From contig JASSUG010000004.1 of NCBI GenBank assembly GCA_031963465.1, positions 1 through 64,000 on the forward strand: 64,000 nucleotides of DNA. The letters are read 5' to 3'. The notes below the pieces were generated by a model that worked only from the letters and a program-made list of their open reading frames with translations, ran no database searches and was not told the DNA's origin. The first letter of the stretch is position 1. Each line of letters opens with the position of its first letter. Origin of the DNA: Mycoavidus cysteinexigens_B (GTDB lineage: Bacteria > Pseudomonadota > Gammaproteobacteria > Burkholderiales > Burkholderiaceae). Of the stretch, positions 36,036 through 47,000 are shown in pieces. The position numbers and the translations under genes were made by a program.

Positions 36036-39000
36036 ATGGCTAGTGCACCGAATTTAAGCGGCGAATCAAAAAAGCCATCCGACAGCCCGTTCGGTGTAGC
36101 GGCACCCTCGCTAAGTCTGCCTAAAGGGGGCGGCGCTATCCGTGGTATAGGCGAAAAATTTTCCGCTAATCCAGTTACCGGCACGGGTTCGATGAGTATC
36201 CCGATTGCCACCTCGCCAGGCCGCTCTGGTTTTGCTCCTCAACTTTCTCTCTCTTACGATTCTGGTGCTGGTAATGGCCCTTTTGGCCTTGGCTGGCAAC
36301 TTGGTCTGCCGTCGATTAGCCGCCGCACCGAAAAGGGTTTGCCCAAATACGAGGATGAAGCAGCGTCTGATGTGTTTATATTGTCAGGTGCTGAGGATCT
36401 AGTCCCCACGCGCATACAAGATGAACAAGGCCAATGGGTGCCCGAATACATACCGCCAAGCAATGGCTACACTATCATGCGCTACTGGCCCCGTATCGAG
36501 GGCCTTTTTTCACGCATCGAGCGCTGGACTCGCACCAGTGATGGCGATACCTATTGGCGTTCGATCTCGAAGGATAATGTCACCACATTTTACGGCAAGA
36601 CGCCTGAGAGCCGTATTGCTGACCCTGACGATCCAAGGCGGATTTTTACTTGGTTGATTTGTGAAAGCTATGATGACAAAGGCAATAGCATTGCTTATGA
36701 ATATATCGCTGAAAATTCTTCGGGCGTTGATGTATCGGAGGTCAACGAGCGGAATCGTAACGCTCAAACGCGCTCGGCAAATCGCTATATCAAGCGGATT
36801 AAATACGGCAATACCGTCTCTCGGCTAATCACGCCCAACCTCGCTGAACCTTCTTGGCTATTCGAGGTTGTCTTCGACTATGGCGAAGGCCATTGCGTAG
36901 CGCAGATGCCGGATGTACAGGACCGCGTATTTGCCACTGCTTCAATCACAGGCGCTCAGACATGGCCCGTGAGGCAGGATCCGTTTTCCCACTATCGTGC
37001 TTCCTTTGAAGTCCGCACCTACCGGCTGTGTCGACGTGTGCTGATGTTTCATCACTTCGCGCAGGAGTTAGGTACGCCAGACTGCTTGGTCAGCGCCACT
37101 GAATTTACGTATCAAGAAAACTCTACCGTTTCATTCATCACTGGCGTTACACAATCTGGCTTTGTGCGACAAAGCGATGGCACCTATCTCAAACGTTCCC
37201 TGCCGGACGTCGAATTCGAATACAGCCAAGCACAAGTCCAGCAGCAAATCAATGAGGTTGATCCAGAGAGCCTCGTTAATCTGCCAGCACGCATTGGCGG
37301 GCAGCACTACCGGTGGCTGGATCTGGATGGTGAAGGGCTGCAATCCATCCTCATTGAGCAGGAAGCCGCTTGGTATTACAAGCGCAATCTCAGTCCGTTG
37401 ACGTTCAAGTTTAGTAGCGACGGCAAGCACACATGCCAGGCACTGTTTGAACCGCTATCGACGGTGACGAAACTTCCCAGTACTCGCGCCCAAGCGCCAC
37501 GCCATCAATTTATGGATCTTGCAGGAGATGGGCAACTCGACTGTGTGGTGCTTGAACGTCCTGTCGCGGGCTTTTTCGAGCGTACGGAAGAGGAAGACTG
37601 GGAAACGTTTCAGCCTTTTGCTTTGCAACCCAATATTGACTGGAATGATCCTAACTTGCGTCTCGTCGATCTCAATGGAGATGGGCATGCCGACGTCTTA
37701 GTTACCGAAAATGAGGTGTTCAGCTGGCACCCTTCGCTTGCCGAAGCGGGTTTCGGAGCAGCCCTGCGTGTCGCTAAAGCACAGGATGAAGAGAAAGGGC
37801 CAGCGATCATCTTGGCTGACAGCACGCAGTCGATCTTCCTCGCAGATATGTCCGGCGATGGGCTCACAGATATTGTCCGTATTCGTAACGGGGAAGTCTG
37901 TTATTGGCCCAATCTTGGCTATGGCCGCTTCGGGCGCAAGGTCGCCATGAAGCAGGCGCCCTGGTTTGAGGCACCCGATCTTTTCGATCCGCGCCGCATT
38001 CGGCTCGCAGATATCGATGGCTCAGGCACCACCGATATCCTTTATCTGGCTTCGGACGGTGTCCATCTGTATTTCAATCAGTCCGGCAATGCCTGGAGCT
38101 TAGCCGAACGCATCACCTCGCTTCCCTTAATCAACGACCAGTCGTCAATTGAAGTACTCGACCTTCTGGGTAATGGCACGGCGTGTCTCGTCTGGACAAC
38201 GTCGCTGCTTGGTGAAGCGGGGCATACCATGCGGTACGTCGACCTGATGGGCGGCCAGAAACCGCATCTTCTGGTACGCAGCCGTAATAATCTCGGCGCT
38301 GAAACGCGGATTTTTTATGCGCCCTCTACAAAATTCTATCTAGCCGATCGTCAGGCTGGTCAGCCGTGGGTGACGCGGCTACCGTTTCCGGTCCATGTGG
38401 TGGAGCGCATGGAAATCTACGATTGGGTTAGCCGAAACCGATTCGTCACCCGCTATACCTACCATCATGGCTACTTCGATGGAATCGAGCGCGAGTTTCG
38501 TGGCTTTGGCAGGGTCGATCAAATAGACACGGAGGAACTAGGCGCGCTTAGTCAGAGCGGCACCTTCCCCAATTCCGCCAATATCGACGCAGCTTCTTAC
38601 GTACCGCCCGTGTTGACTAAAACTTGGTTTCATACGGGCACTTATCCGCAATATCAGCGGGTTTCGCGGCTGTTTGAGAAAGAATATTACCGGGAATCGG
38701 ATCTGTCAGAAGGCATCGCCGGACTCACAGAAGAGCAATTCTTGGCCATGCAATTACCCGATACCGTGCTGCCGCCTGAATTGGGTAGCAATGACCTCCG
38801 CGAAGCAGTTCGCTCGCTCAAGGGCGCAGTGCTGCGGCAGGAAGTTTATGCACTAGATGGCACCAACGAGGCGGCTCGACCCTATAAGGTATCTGAGCAG
38901 AATTACACTATCAAACGGCTACAGCCTTGTGAGGGAATCCGCTATGGGGTCTTTTTCACGCATGCGCGCGAGTCGATTGATTTTCACTACGAGCGCAAGC

Positions 39001-42000
39001 TTTACAAGATTGGTGAACGACAGCTAGCCGACCCGCGCGTCACGCACAACATGGTTTTGGATGTCGACGAATACGGCAATGTCAAGCAATCGGTGTCGAT
39101 TGGCTATGGCCGTCGGCACGACGACGCCAGCCTGCGCTTGACTGCTGAAGATCACCTTGTTCAGAAAAGGTTACAAGTCACCTGTTCTGAAAATACCTTT
39201 ACTAATCCGATTCTCGCGATGGATGCCTATCGGCCACCCATGCCGGCCGAAACGCGAACCTACCACCTGGTCAAAGTAACACCCCAACGCGCTCTGCCAG
39301 ACATCACTAATCTGTTTGGCTTTGATGAGATGATTGATAAAGTGGCGCAGGCCGGCGACGGTCAACATGATCTGCCCTACGAGGACATCGATGCGCATGG
39401 TACCACCGAAAATCATCCTTATCGGCGGTTGATCGAACAGGTACGTACGCTGTATCGCAAGGACAACCTCACGGGCGGTTTGCCGCTCGGCACGGTCGAA
39501 TCCCACGCTTTGCCTTTTGAGCGTTATCAGCTTGCCTTTCCGTCTAGTCTGTTGTCTGTGTATCGGCGAAATGGGCAGCCCATATTGCCAGATCCCATGA
39601 GCGTATTGCGTAACGAGGGCAGGTATGTACTGAGCAATGACAAGAAAATAGAGGGGCTCTTTCCTACATCGGATGCGGATGGCCTCTGGTGGATTCCTTC
39701 AGGCCAGATGTTTTTTTCATCGCATGCAGCAGATACGCCCGCCCAGGAGCTTGACGATGCACAGCATCATTTCTTCCTGCCACGCCGCTTCCGCGACCCT
39801 TTCGGCAACGTGGCGACGGTTCTATATGACGGTTACGACCTGCTACCGCTAGACACCGAAGACGCACTTCATAATAAGGTCACAGTAGGTGAGCGGGACG
39901 GCGCTGGCAACATTACCAATGGTAATGACTATCGCGTCCTCCATCCCGCGCGCATGATGGACCCCAACGGTAATCGTTCGCATGTGGTCTTCGACGGACT
40001 CGGACTAGTCGCTGGCACTGCGGTTATGGGTAAGTTAACTGAAAACCTCGGCGATTCTCTGAGCGGATTCGCCGCAGATTTGACGCAGGCGCAGATCGAT
40101 CAATTTTTCGCTGACCCGAAAGGCCCAATAGCTGCGAGCCTATTGCAAGGTGCCACCTCCCGGATTATCTATGACCTAAACCGATTTAGACGTCTGCCTG
40201 CCACGTTAAGTCCAGGCTATGCTGCGACAATTGTCCGTGAGACGCACTTGAGTGAGCTTCAGCCAGACCAAACATCGAAACTTCAGGTGAGCTTGAGTTA
40301 TTCCGATGGTTTCGAGCGAGAAATCCAGAAAAAAATACAGGCCGAACCGGGATCCGTGCCCAAGCGAGATCCCGCCACAGGACGCATCATTACGGTTAAT
40401 GGACAACCGGAAATGACGCCAAACGAGATCAGCCCGCGCTGGGTCGGCAGTGGGTGGACGGTGTTTAACAATAAAGGCAAACCTGTCCGTCAATACGAGC
40501 CCTTCTTCACTGACACCCATGATTTCGAATTCGACGTGCGTATTGGCGTTAGCTCCGTGCTCTTTTATGACCCCATTGAGCGCGTCGTCGCCACGCTGCA
40601 CCCCAATCACACTTGGGAAAAAGTGGTGTTTGATCCATGGCAGCAGGCCAGCTGGGATGTCAATGACACTGTCTTAATAGATAACCCCAAAACAGACCCT
40701 GATGCAGGCAGCTTCTTCGCCCGCTTGCCAGACGAGGAGTACTTGCCCACTTGGTACGCCCAACGCCAAGGGGGGGCGCTTGGTACACAGGAGCAGGCCG
40801 CCGCCCGCCGAGCAGCGGTTCATGCGCAAACCTTTACCGCCGCCTATGCCGATGCGCTTGGGAGAACCTTCCTCACCATTGCACACAGCAGGGCTAAGTA
40901 CAGCGACGCGCCCCCAACCGATCCACCTATTGAGGAATTTCAGTACACCCGAATCCTCTTCGACATCGAAGGCAATCAGCGCCAAGTGATCGATGCCAAA
41001 GACCGTGTCGTGATGCGCTACGACTACGACATGCTGGGCAATCGCATCCATCAGGCCAGCATGGAAGCGGGTGAGCGCTGGATACTCAACGATGTGGCAG
41101 GTAAGCCGCTTTATGCCTGGGATAGCCGCAATCACCAGTTTCGCACCGCCTACGACCCGCTGCGGCGGCCGACGGATACTTTTCTGCGAGAAGGCGCGGG
41201 CGCAGGTGCAGAGCTACAGGTGGGGCGCACCCTCTATGGCGAAGCGCAACCCAACCCAGAGACCCATAACCTGCGCGGCAAAGTGTTTCAGCTCTTTGAT
41301 CAAGCGGGTATCGTCACTAGCGATGAATATGATTTCAAAGGAAACCTACTGCGCAGCCAGCGCCAGCTAGCTCAAGCGTATAAAACTACGCTGGACTGGT
41401 CGACGACTGTGCCGCTGGAAACGGACCTCTACACCAGCCGCACGCGCTACGATGCGCTCAACCGCCCAACGGAAATGACGGCACCTGACCACAGCGTCAT
41501 CCGTCCTGGCTATAACGAGGCGAACTTGCTGGAACGCGTGGACGCCAACTTACGCGGCGCGACTGTCAACGGCCAGCCGACCTGGACCCCCTTCGTTACC
41601 GATATTGATTATGATGCCAAAGGGCAGCGCACGCTGATTCAATATGGCAGCGGTGCCACACAAGATCGCCAAGGCGTCACCACCACCTACGCTTACGATC
41701 CGCTGACTTTCCGCTTGGTACACTTGCTTACCCGGCGCGATGCCGCGGCCTTTCCCAATGACTGCCCGCAATCGCCGCCGGCCGGTTGGCCTGGCTGCCA
41801 AGTGCAGAACCTGCACTACACCTACGATCCAGTGGGCAATATCACCGCCATTCGCGATGACGCTCAGCAAACGATTTACTTTCGCAACCGGCGCGTCGAG
41901 CCAAGCGCTGAATACACCTATGACGCTCTCTACCGGCTGATCGAAGCCAAGGGCCGCGAACACCTAGGGCAAATCGGTGGAGCGCCGATCCCACATTCCT

Positions 42001-43859
42001 ATAACGACGCCCCCCGCGTTGGTATCAACTGGTCTGCTAACGATGGCAATGCCATGGGCACGTACACCGAGCGCTACGTATACGATGCCGTTGGCAACTT
42101 CCTGGAAATGCAACATCACGGCAGAGACCCCGTGCATCCTGGTTGGACACGTACCTATGCCTACCACGAGCCTAGCCTGCTCGAGCCGGGCAAGCAAAGC
42201 AATCGCCTGACCAGCACCACCATCGGCGCAACGACCGAGACTTACAGCACCGGCGGGGATGGCTACGATGCGCACGGCAACATGCTGCATATGCCGCAGC
42301 TACAAATCATGCAATGGGATTTCAAAGACCAACTGCAAATGACCCAGCGCCAGGCGGTGAATACCGGCGATGAAGAAGGGATACAACGGCAGGGCGAGCG
42401 CACCTGGTACGTCTATGACGCCAGCGGACAACGGGTGCGCAAAGTGACTGAGCTTGCCACAGGTCAACTCAAGGACGAGCGCATTTACTTAGGTGGTTTC
42501 GAGATTTACCGCAGGCAAGGCGTGAACCCAATCGTGCGCGAGACGCTGCACATCATGGACGACAAACAGCGCATCGCGCTGGTCGAGACGCGCACGCAGG
42601 GGGACGAACCGGGTGTGTCAGCGCAGCTGATTCGCTATCAGTTCAGCAACCATCTTGGTTCAGCTAGCCTAGAGCTGGATGATCAAGCACAGATTATTTC
42701 TTATGAGGAATACACTCCTTACGGCAGTACCTCGTATCAGGCGGTACGTAGTCAGACTGAGACGCCGAAGCGGTATCGGTATACGGGTAAGGAGCGGGAT
42801 GAGGAGAGTGGGCTTTATTACCATGGGGCGCGGTATTACGCGGTGTGGTTGGGGAGGTGGACAAGTACAGACCCTGTTGGTGTTGCCGACACCCTCCATC
42901 TCTACCAATATGGCCATAGCAATCCGATTATGCAAATTGATCCGGATGGTGAGTTTTCCAAGAAAACTTATGATGATTGGCTCAAAAACAGCATTTCTGC
43001 ACAGAAATCGGCTGTGGAGGCAAGGACGGATAAGCTGGAATCCAGCAAAAAGCGAAAATCAGAGGTTAAAGAGCAGATCGCGCAGCTGGAATCGAAAAAA
43101 ACTGAGCTGCAACATAAAAGAGCTAAGGTGATTACCGAGCGTAAAACTCTGGAATCCAAAGCAACAAGACTCAGCGCGAAAGAAATGGCGGCACTCAAAG
43201 CTGAAAATAATCAAATTATCAAGGAACTTGGAGCATTAGATACCAAAAAGGCAAGTCTGGAATCAGAGTTGATTCGGCTAAACGAAAAAATCGAGACACA
43301 GACGAAGACTTTAACGAGATCAACTGAAGCGCTTGGAAAGCTGGAGGCTCTTCAAGCCAAATTTGATACGGTATATACAAAGGCTACTTCAAAGATGATA
43401 GTAGCCGATGTGGAATTATTAACCGACATAGTTATGAATGAGGCCAGAGATTCCAATATCGCGGCAAAAACTGCCATCGCATATGCCTATACGAACGACA
43501 CCGCGCATCATATGAAGAAAGGACACGTAACGCCGCCCCCGGCGACTGGGTCGGGTGGGATAAGTCATTATTCTGCCGGTGTTACAGAACGTCGTTTCAA
43601 AAATGCACCGGACAAGGTGGCCTATATTAATAGCGTCATAGATAGTCTAGAGGCTGCTAGCAAAAGACTGGCTGACCAGACTAACGCACAAGATCCGACC
43701 AGCGGAGCGACAAATTGGGTAAGTCCGGGTGCAGACTATGAGCAAGGAGTGCCGATGAAGGTGAAATATCCACCTCATGGCATGCCAAAGTGGGCTCGTT
43801 CAATGCAACAGATCATAGTTTCTGGAGTGCCGGCTGATGTATTTACCTTCCTGAAATAG
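36036..43859 (+). CDS. Tc toxin TcB-TcC fusion protein with SleB-like C-terminal payload
   Basis: 2607 aa, with AGGAGA upstream of the ATG. Residues about 35-330 are the SpvB-type start of TcB (KFSANPVTGTGSMSIPIATS, SYDSGAGNGPFGLGW). VCBS/FG-GAP-like repeats (LVDLNGDGHADVLVTENEV, ADIDGSGTTDILYLASDG) and the TcB middle region follow. From about 1650 Rhs/YD repeats form the TcC shell, ending in the two DPxG motifs (D2279 and D2302) that mark the autocleavage region. The variable part after about 2306 is a long charged coiled coil (to about 2450) and a terminal domain. That domain has MNEAR (E2469), DPTSGAT (2553-2559) and PKWARSM, resembling SleB/hydrolase_2. In Tc toxins the BC cocoon holds the payload and TcA injects it. 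The fusion of B and C is unlike the separate genes of Photorhabdus. Confidence 0.92.
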   Translation: MASAPNLSGESKKPSDSPFGVAAPSLSLPKGGGAIRGIGEKFSANPVTGTGSMSIPIATSPGRSGFAPQLSLSYDSGAGNGPFGLGWQLGLPSISRRTEKGLPKYEDEAASDVFILSGAEDLVPTRIQDEQGQWVPEYIPPSNGYTIMRYWPRIEGLFSRIERWTRTSDGDTYWRSISKDNVTTFYGKTPESRIADPDDPRRIFTWLICESYDDKGNSIAYEYIAENSSGVDVSEVNERNRNAQTRSANRYIKRIKYGNTVSRLITPNLAEPSWLFEVVFDYGEGHCVAQMPDVQDRVFATASITGAQTWPVRQDPFSHYRASFEVRTYRLCRRVLMFHHFAQELGTPDCLVSATEFTYQENSTVSFITGVTQSGFVRQSDGTYLKRSLPDVEFEYSQAQVQQQINEVDPESLVNLPARIGGQHYRWLDLDGEGLQSILIEQEAAWYYKRNLSPLTFKFSSDGKHTCQALFEPLSTVTKLPSTRAQAPRHQFMDLAGDGQLDCVVLERPVAGFFERTEEEDWETFQPFALQPNIDWNDPNLRLVDLNGDGHADVLVTENEVFSWHPSLAEAGFGAALRVAKAQDEEKGPAIILADSTQSIFLADMSGDGLTDIVRIRNGEVCYWPNLGYGRFGRKVAMKQAPWFEAPDLFDPRRIRLADIDGSGTTDILYLASDGVHLYFNQSGNAWSLAERITSLPLINDQSSIEVLDLLGNGTACLVWTTSLLGEAGHTMRYVDLMGGQKPHLLVRSRNNLGAETRIFYAPSTKFYLADRQAGQPWVTRLPFPVHVVERMEIYDWVSRNRFVTRYTYHHGYFDGIEREFRGFGRVDQIDTEELGALSQSGTFPNSANIDAASYVPPVLTKTWFHTGTYPQYQRVSRLFEKEYYRESDLSEGIAGLTEEQFLAMQLPDTVLPPELGSNDLREAVRSLKGAVLRQEVYALDGTNEAARPYKVSEQNYTIKRLQPCEGIRYGVFFTHARESIDFHYERKLYKIGERQLADPRVTHNMVLDVDEYGNVKQSVSIGYGRRHDDASLRLTAEDHLVQKRLQVTCSENTFTNPILAMDAYRPPMPAETRTYHLVKVTPQRALPDITNLFGFDEMIDKVAQAGDGQHDLPYEDIDAHGTTENHPYRRLIEQVRTLYRKDNLTGGLPLGTVESHALPFERYQLAFPSSLLSVYRRNGQPILPDPMSVLRNEGRYVLSNDKKIEGLFPTSDADGLWWIPSGQMFFSSHAADTPAQELDDAQHHFFLPRRFRDPFGNVATVLYDGYDLLPLDTEDALHNKVTVGERDGAGNITNGNDYRVLHPARMMDPNGNRSHVVFDGLGLVAGTAVMGKLTENLGDSLSGFAADLTQAQIDQFFADPKGPIAASLLQGATSRIIYDLNRFRRLPATLSPGYAATIVRETHLSELQPDQTSKLQVSLSYSDGFEREIQKKIQAEPGSVPKRDPATGRIITVNGQPEMTPNEISPRWVGSGWTVFNNKGKPVRQYEPFFTDTHDFEFDVRIGVSSVLFYDPIERVVATLHPNHTWEKVVFDPWQQASWDVNDTVLIDNPKTDPDAGSFFARLPDEEYLPTWYAQRQGGALGTQEQAAARRAAVHAQTFTAAYADALGRTFLTIAHSRAKYSDAPPTDPPIEEFQYTRILFDIEGNQRQVIDAKDRVVMRYDYDMLGNRIHQASMEAGERWILNDVAGKPLYAWDSRNHQFRTAYDPLRRPTDTFLREGAGAGAELQVGRTLYGEAQPNPETHNLRGKVFQLFDQAGIVTSDEYDFKGNLLRSQRQLAQAYKTTLDWSTTVPLETDLYTSRTRYDALNRPTEMTAPDHSVIRPGYNEANLLERVDANLRGATVNGQPTWTPFVTDIDYDAKGQRTLIQYGSGATQDRQGVTTTYAYDPLTFRLVHLLTRRDAAAFPNDCPQSPPAGWPGCQVQNLHYTYDPVGNITAIRDDAQQTIYFRNRRVEPSAEYTYDALYRLIEAKGREHLGQIGGAPIPHSYNDAPRVGINWSANDGNAMGTYTERYVYDAVGNFLEMQHHGRDPVHPGWTRTYAYHEPSLLEPGKQSNRLTSTTIGATTETYSTGGDGYDAHGNMLHMPQLQIMQWDFKDQLQMTQRQAVNTGDEEGIQRQGERTWYVYDASGQRVRKVTELATGQLKDERIYLGGFEIYRRQGVNPIVRETLHIMDDKQRIALVETRTQGDEPGVSAQLIRYQFSNHLGSASLELDDQAQIISYEEYTPYGSTSYQAVRSQTETPKRYRYTGKERDEESGLYYHGARYYAVWLGRWTSTDPVGVADTLHLYQYGHSNPIMQIDPDGEFSKKTYDDWLKNSISAQKSAVEARTDKLESSKKRKSEVKEQIAQLESKKTELQHKRAKVITERKTLESKATRLSAKEMAALKAENNQIIKELGALDTKKASLESELIRLNEKIETQTKTLTRSTEALGKLEALQAKFDTVYTKATSKMIVADVELLTDIVMNEARDSNIAAKTAIAYAYTNDTAHHMKKGHVTPPPATGSGGISHYSAGVTERRFKNAPDKVAYINSVIDSLEAASKRLADQTNAQDPTSGATNWVSPGADYEQGVPMKVKYPPHGMPKWARSMQQIIVSGVPADVFTFLK

Positions 43860-43880
43860 CCTACATGGAATGGAGCCCAC

Positions 43881-43981
43881 GTAGATTGGGGTGAGGCACG
43901 AACCCCAACGTGTTTGCGGCAGCAATTGGGCTGATGTTTGGGTAGTGATTATGTTGGGGTTCCTTTGTCACCCCAACCTAC
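43881..43981. repeat. Facing pair of REP-like palindromes between tcBC and tcA
   Basis: Two 29-bp arms (43881-43909 and 43953-43981), inverted to each other with 24 of 29 matches. Each arm is itself a hairpin (TTGGGGT...ACCCCAA). The REPIN-like layout could also act as a transcript-stabilising or terminating structure between the toxin genes. Confidence 0.65.
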
Positions 43982-44092
43982 GGTTGGATGAAAGTCGCAA
44001 CAGAATTTGCAGGAAAACAGATTGACATTTTTTGAGAACGTAAATCATCCGGGCCGCGCGGCGTCCCAAAAACGTAAGTGGAGGGGTCAAAC

Positions 44093-47000
44093 ATGAACAA
44101 AATCATTTTTCCGCTGAAACCAGATATGAAGGGCACGGCCGTGGCCGATTTGCAGGATGCGCTGCAAATGTGCCTAGAACGGCGCGTCATCCTGCCCGAT
44201 GATGAGGAGAAACGGAAAGAGCTGTCTACTAAACTTAAACCTGAGCGTACCAAGCAGTTTTATGGCGAAGTCACGTCGAAAGTGGTCCGTATTTTTCAGG
44301 AAAAGCGAGACTTAGGGTCGAGCGGTAAGGTGGACAAGCCGACCGCAGAAGCCCTAAACGAGCTGCTGCGGGAATGGGGAGTCATTGACCGGGAAACAAC
44401 ACCAAAGTCTTATATCGTCAGCGGCAAGGTACGGCGTGAAGATGGCTTTCCGGCACAAAATACGCATATACGTGCTGTGCACGAAGACGAAGATGAAGAT
44501 GAAGACGAATCGTGCACGATTCGGTTGGGTGAGGATACTACCGATGTAGAGGGCCGCTACACGATTCGCTACGAGTTGCTCCCGGAGGAGGAAACCATTT
44601 GTTTGCGTGTTTCAGCCCTCAGCGAAGACGGCCAGCTGTTGAAGTCCTCTGACGTACTTTGTGACCCCGAGCCGCTGGAGTGCATTGATCTGACCATCCC
44701 CATCGATAGCAAGCCAGTCACGCAACGCCAAATCGAAGGACGCATCTTTCTGGAACATGGTCTGCCTGCGGAAAAATTAAAACTGCGTTTGTATCAACGG
44801 GAATTTGGCGGCGGTTATACGCGATTGGGAGAAACGGTGACGCTTGCTGGCGGCCAGTATGCCTTTAGCTACAATCCAGGCAACAAAGCGGTAAGCCTTG
44901 AAGTTCGTACTGTGAGTGGAGAGGGCAAGGAGACCCTACTTTCTGAACCATTGCATAATCTAAATGATCCGTCCCGTGCGATATTGAATTTGGTTGCACC
45001 CCAGGATCTACAACCGCTCGCCGCAGAATACCGGCGTTTATCAGCCGACCTCACGCCCTATGTTGGACAGATGACGAAGCTGGCTCAGGTCAAAGAGAAC
45101 GACAAGCAGCAGGATATTACGGTATTGAACCGTGCCACCGGCTGGGATGCGCGTCTAATCGCATTAGCCGCTACCACTGAACGGCTAAGTGCCGATTCCG
45201 ACGTGAAGCTGCCGCAAGAAGGAGTGTACGGCTTACTGCGTGCGGGTCTACCTTCGGACAAGTTACTGTTGGCACAAGTTGACACAGGGGTCATCGAGCA
45301 AGCACTCAAAACGGTGCGCGATGCGGGCATTGTTAAACTCGACGATCAGCAGATTACAGATTTCAAGAAACAGTTCACGACCTTTGCCACTAAGGCGCGG
45401 CTGGCTATGCCGGCACCCGGTTCAGTGTCGTCCTATGGTGGTCTGCTCAAAACATCCGGTTTGAGCGATGACATGCAGGCTCGGTTCGCTCCTGTTTATC
45501 TCAATAATCGAGGCAATGCTGCGCAGTTATGGGATGAAGCGCGTAAGGCCGGCCTCGATAGTGTGCAGATCAGCAAGCTGCAACTGCACGGCAAGCTCGC
45601 TTTCTTAGCAGGCAATAGCGAAGCGATGACGGCTCGGCTGATGCAAAAGCAGATTACCGAGCCAGCGCAACTGATCGAACAGAATTTCCACCGGGCGGAG
45701 CAGTGGAAGATCGAGGCTAAAGCGCTGGCGAACAACGATGAACAGAAGCTGGCGGCGCTGATTCCTACTGCTTACGCCGGCGAGAAGGTTGAAGATCGGC
45801 TCGATGCTTATGCTCAGGACATGGCGCGCAAAGTGCGCCTAAGTTATCCCACGCAATTGGTTGGGCGGATGATCGAGCAAGATGAGATCAAACTGCCCGA
45901 AGCCCACGAGGCTACGGCGAAACTCCTGAAGAGTGCGGCCCAACAAGGGTTTAGGCTGGGCCAGACACCAGTGACAACGTTTCTCAAGACGCACGTCGGC
46001 GTCACGGCTGGCATGGCGGACAACGATGTTAAGGCTGCCCAGCAACAGCTGAAAATGCTACAACGCGTTTATCAGCTTACCACCAGCAACGAGGCGATGC
46101 CGGTTATGATGAGTCTGAACATGACCTCGGCTTACGATGTGATGGCGTATCCAGAAGTGGAATTCAGTAAGCTTTATGCTGACAAGTACTTTGACATCTA
46201 TGAGGATAGGCCTCCAGAAGGGGAGTCCCAACTGGTCTACCGTAAGGCGAAGCAGGTGAGCAGCCTAACCTACAACTTATTCGCCATTGTCGAAAAACTG
46301 CGCAGCGACCCGTCGGTCGCAGGCATGTCGGCATCGGTGACGGTGCGCGACAGCGTGCGTGATGCGCTGATCAAACAGTTCCCTACGCTGGAGTCGCTGT
46401 TTGGCTCGATGGACTTCTGTGAGTGCGAACACTGCCGCTCAGTGCTGAGTCCAGCCGCTTATTTGGTGGACTTGTTGCAGTTTGTCGACAGCGGCAGTCT
46501 GGTGAAGCCGTATGACGTTCTGGAACAACGCCGCCCTGATTTACCACACATCGCGCTCACCTGTGAAAACACCCATACGGCGCTACCCTACATCGATCTC
46601 GTTAATGAGATCCTGGAGTATTATGTCGCCTATAACAAGCTAGCTAAGGAGGCCGTACACGATACCGGCGAGGCTTCCACCGCGGAGCTACTCGCTGAGC
46701 CGCAAAACATCATACGCGAAGCCTACGACAAGCTGAGTCAGGCACGTTACCCGCTTAATCTGCCGTTCGATTTCTGGATTGAGACCGTACGCCGGTTCTG
46801 CAATTATTTCGAAACGCCTTTGGCGCGTCTGTTGGAGGTATTCCGTCCCAGTGACGATCTCTTTGCGCCGGCACAGTCCTTTGATCGCGCCAGCATTTTT
46901 ATTGGGTCGTTGGGTCTCTCGCCTGCCGAGTTGGCCGTCTTCATTGATGCCAATCCTTTAGGGAACGATAGCTGGTATGCGCTTTATGGGTTCCCGACAA

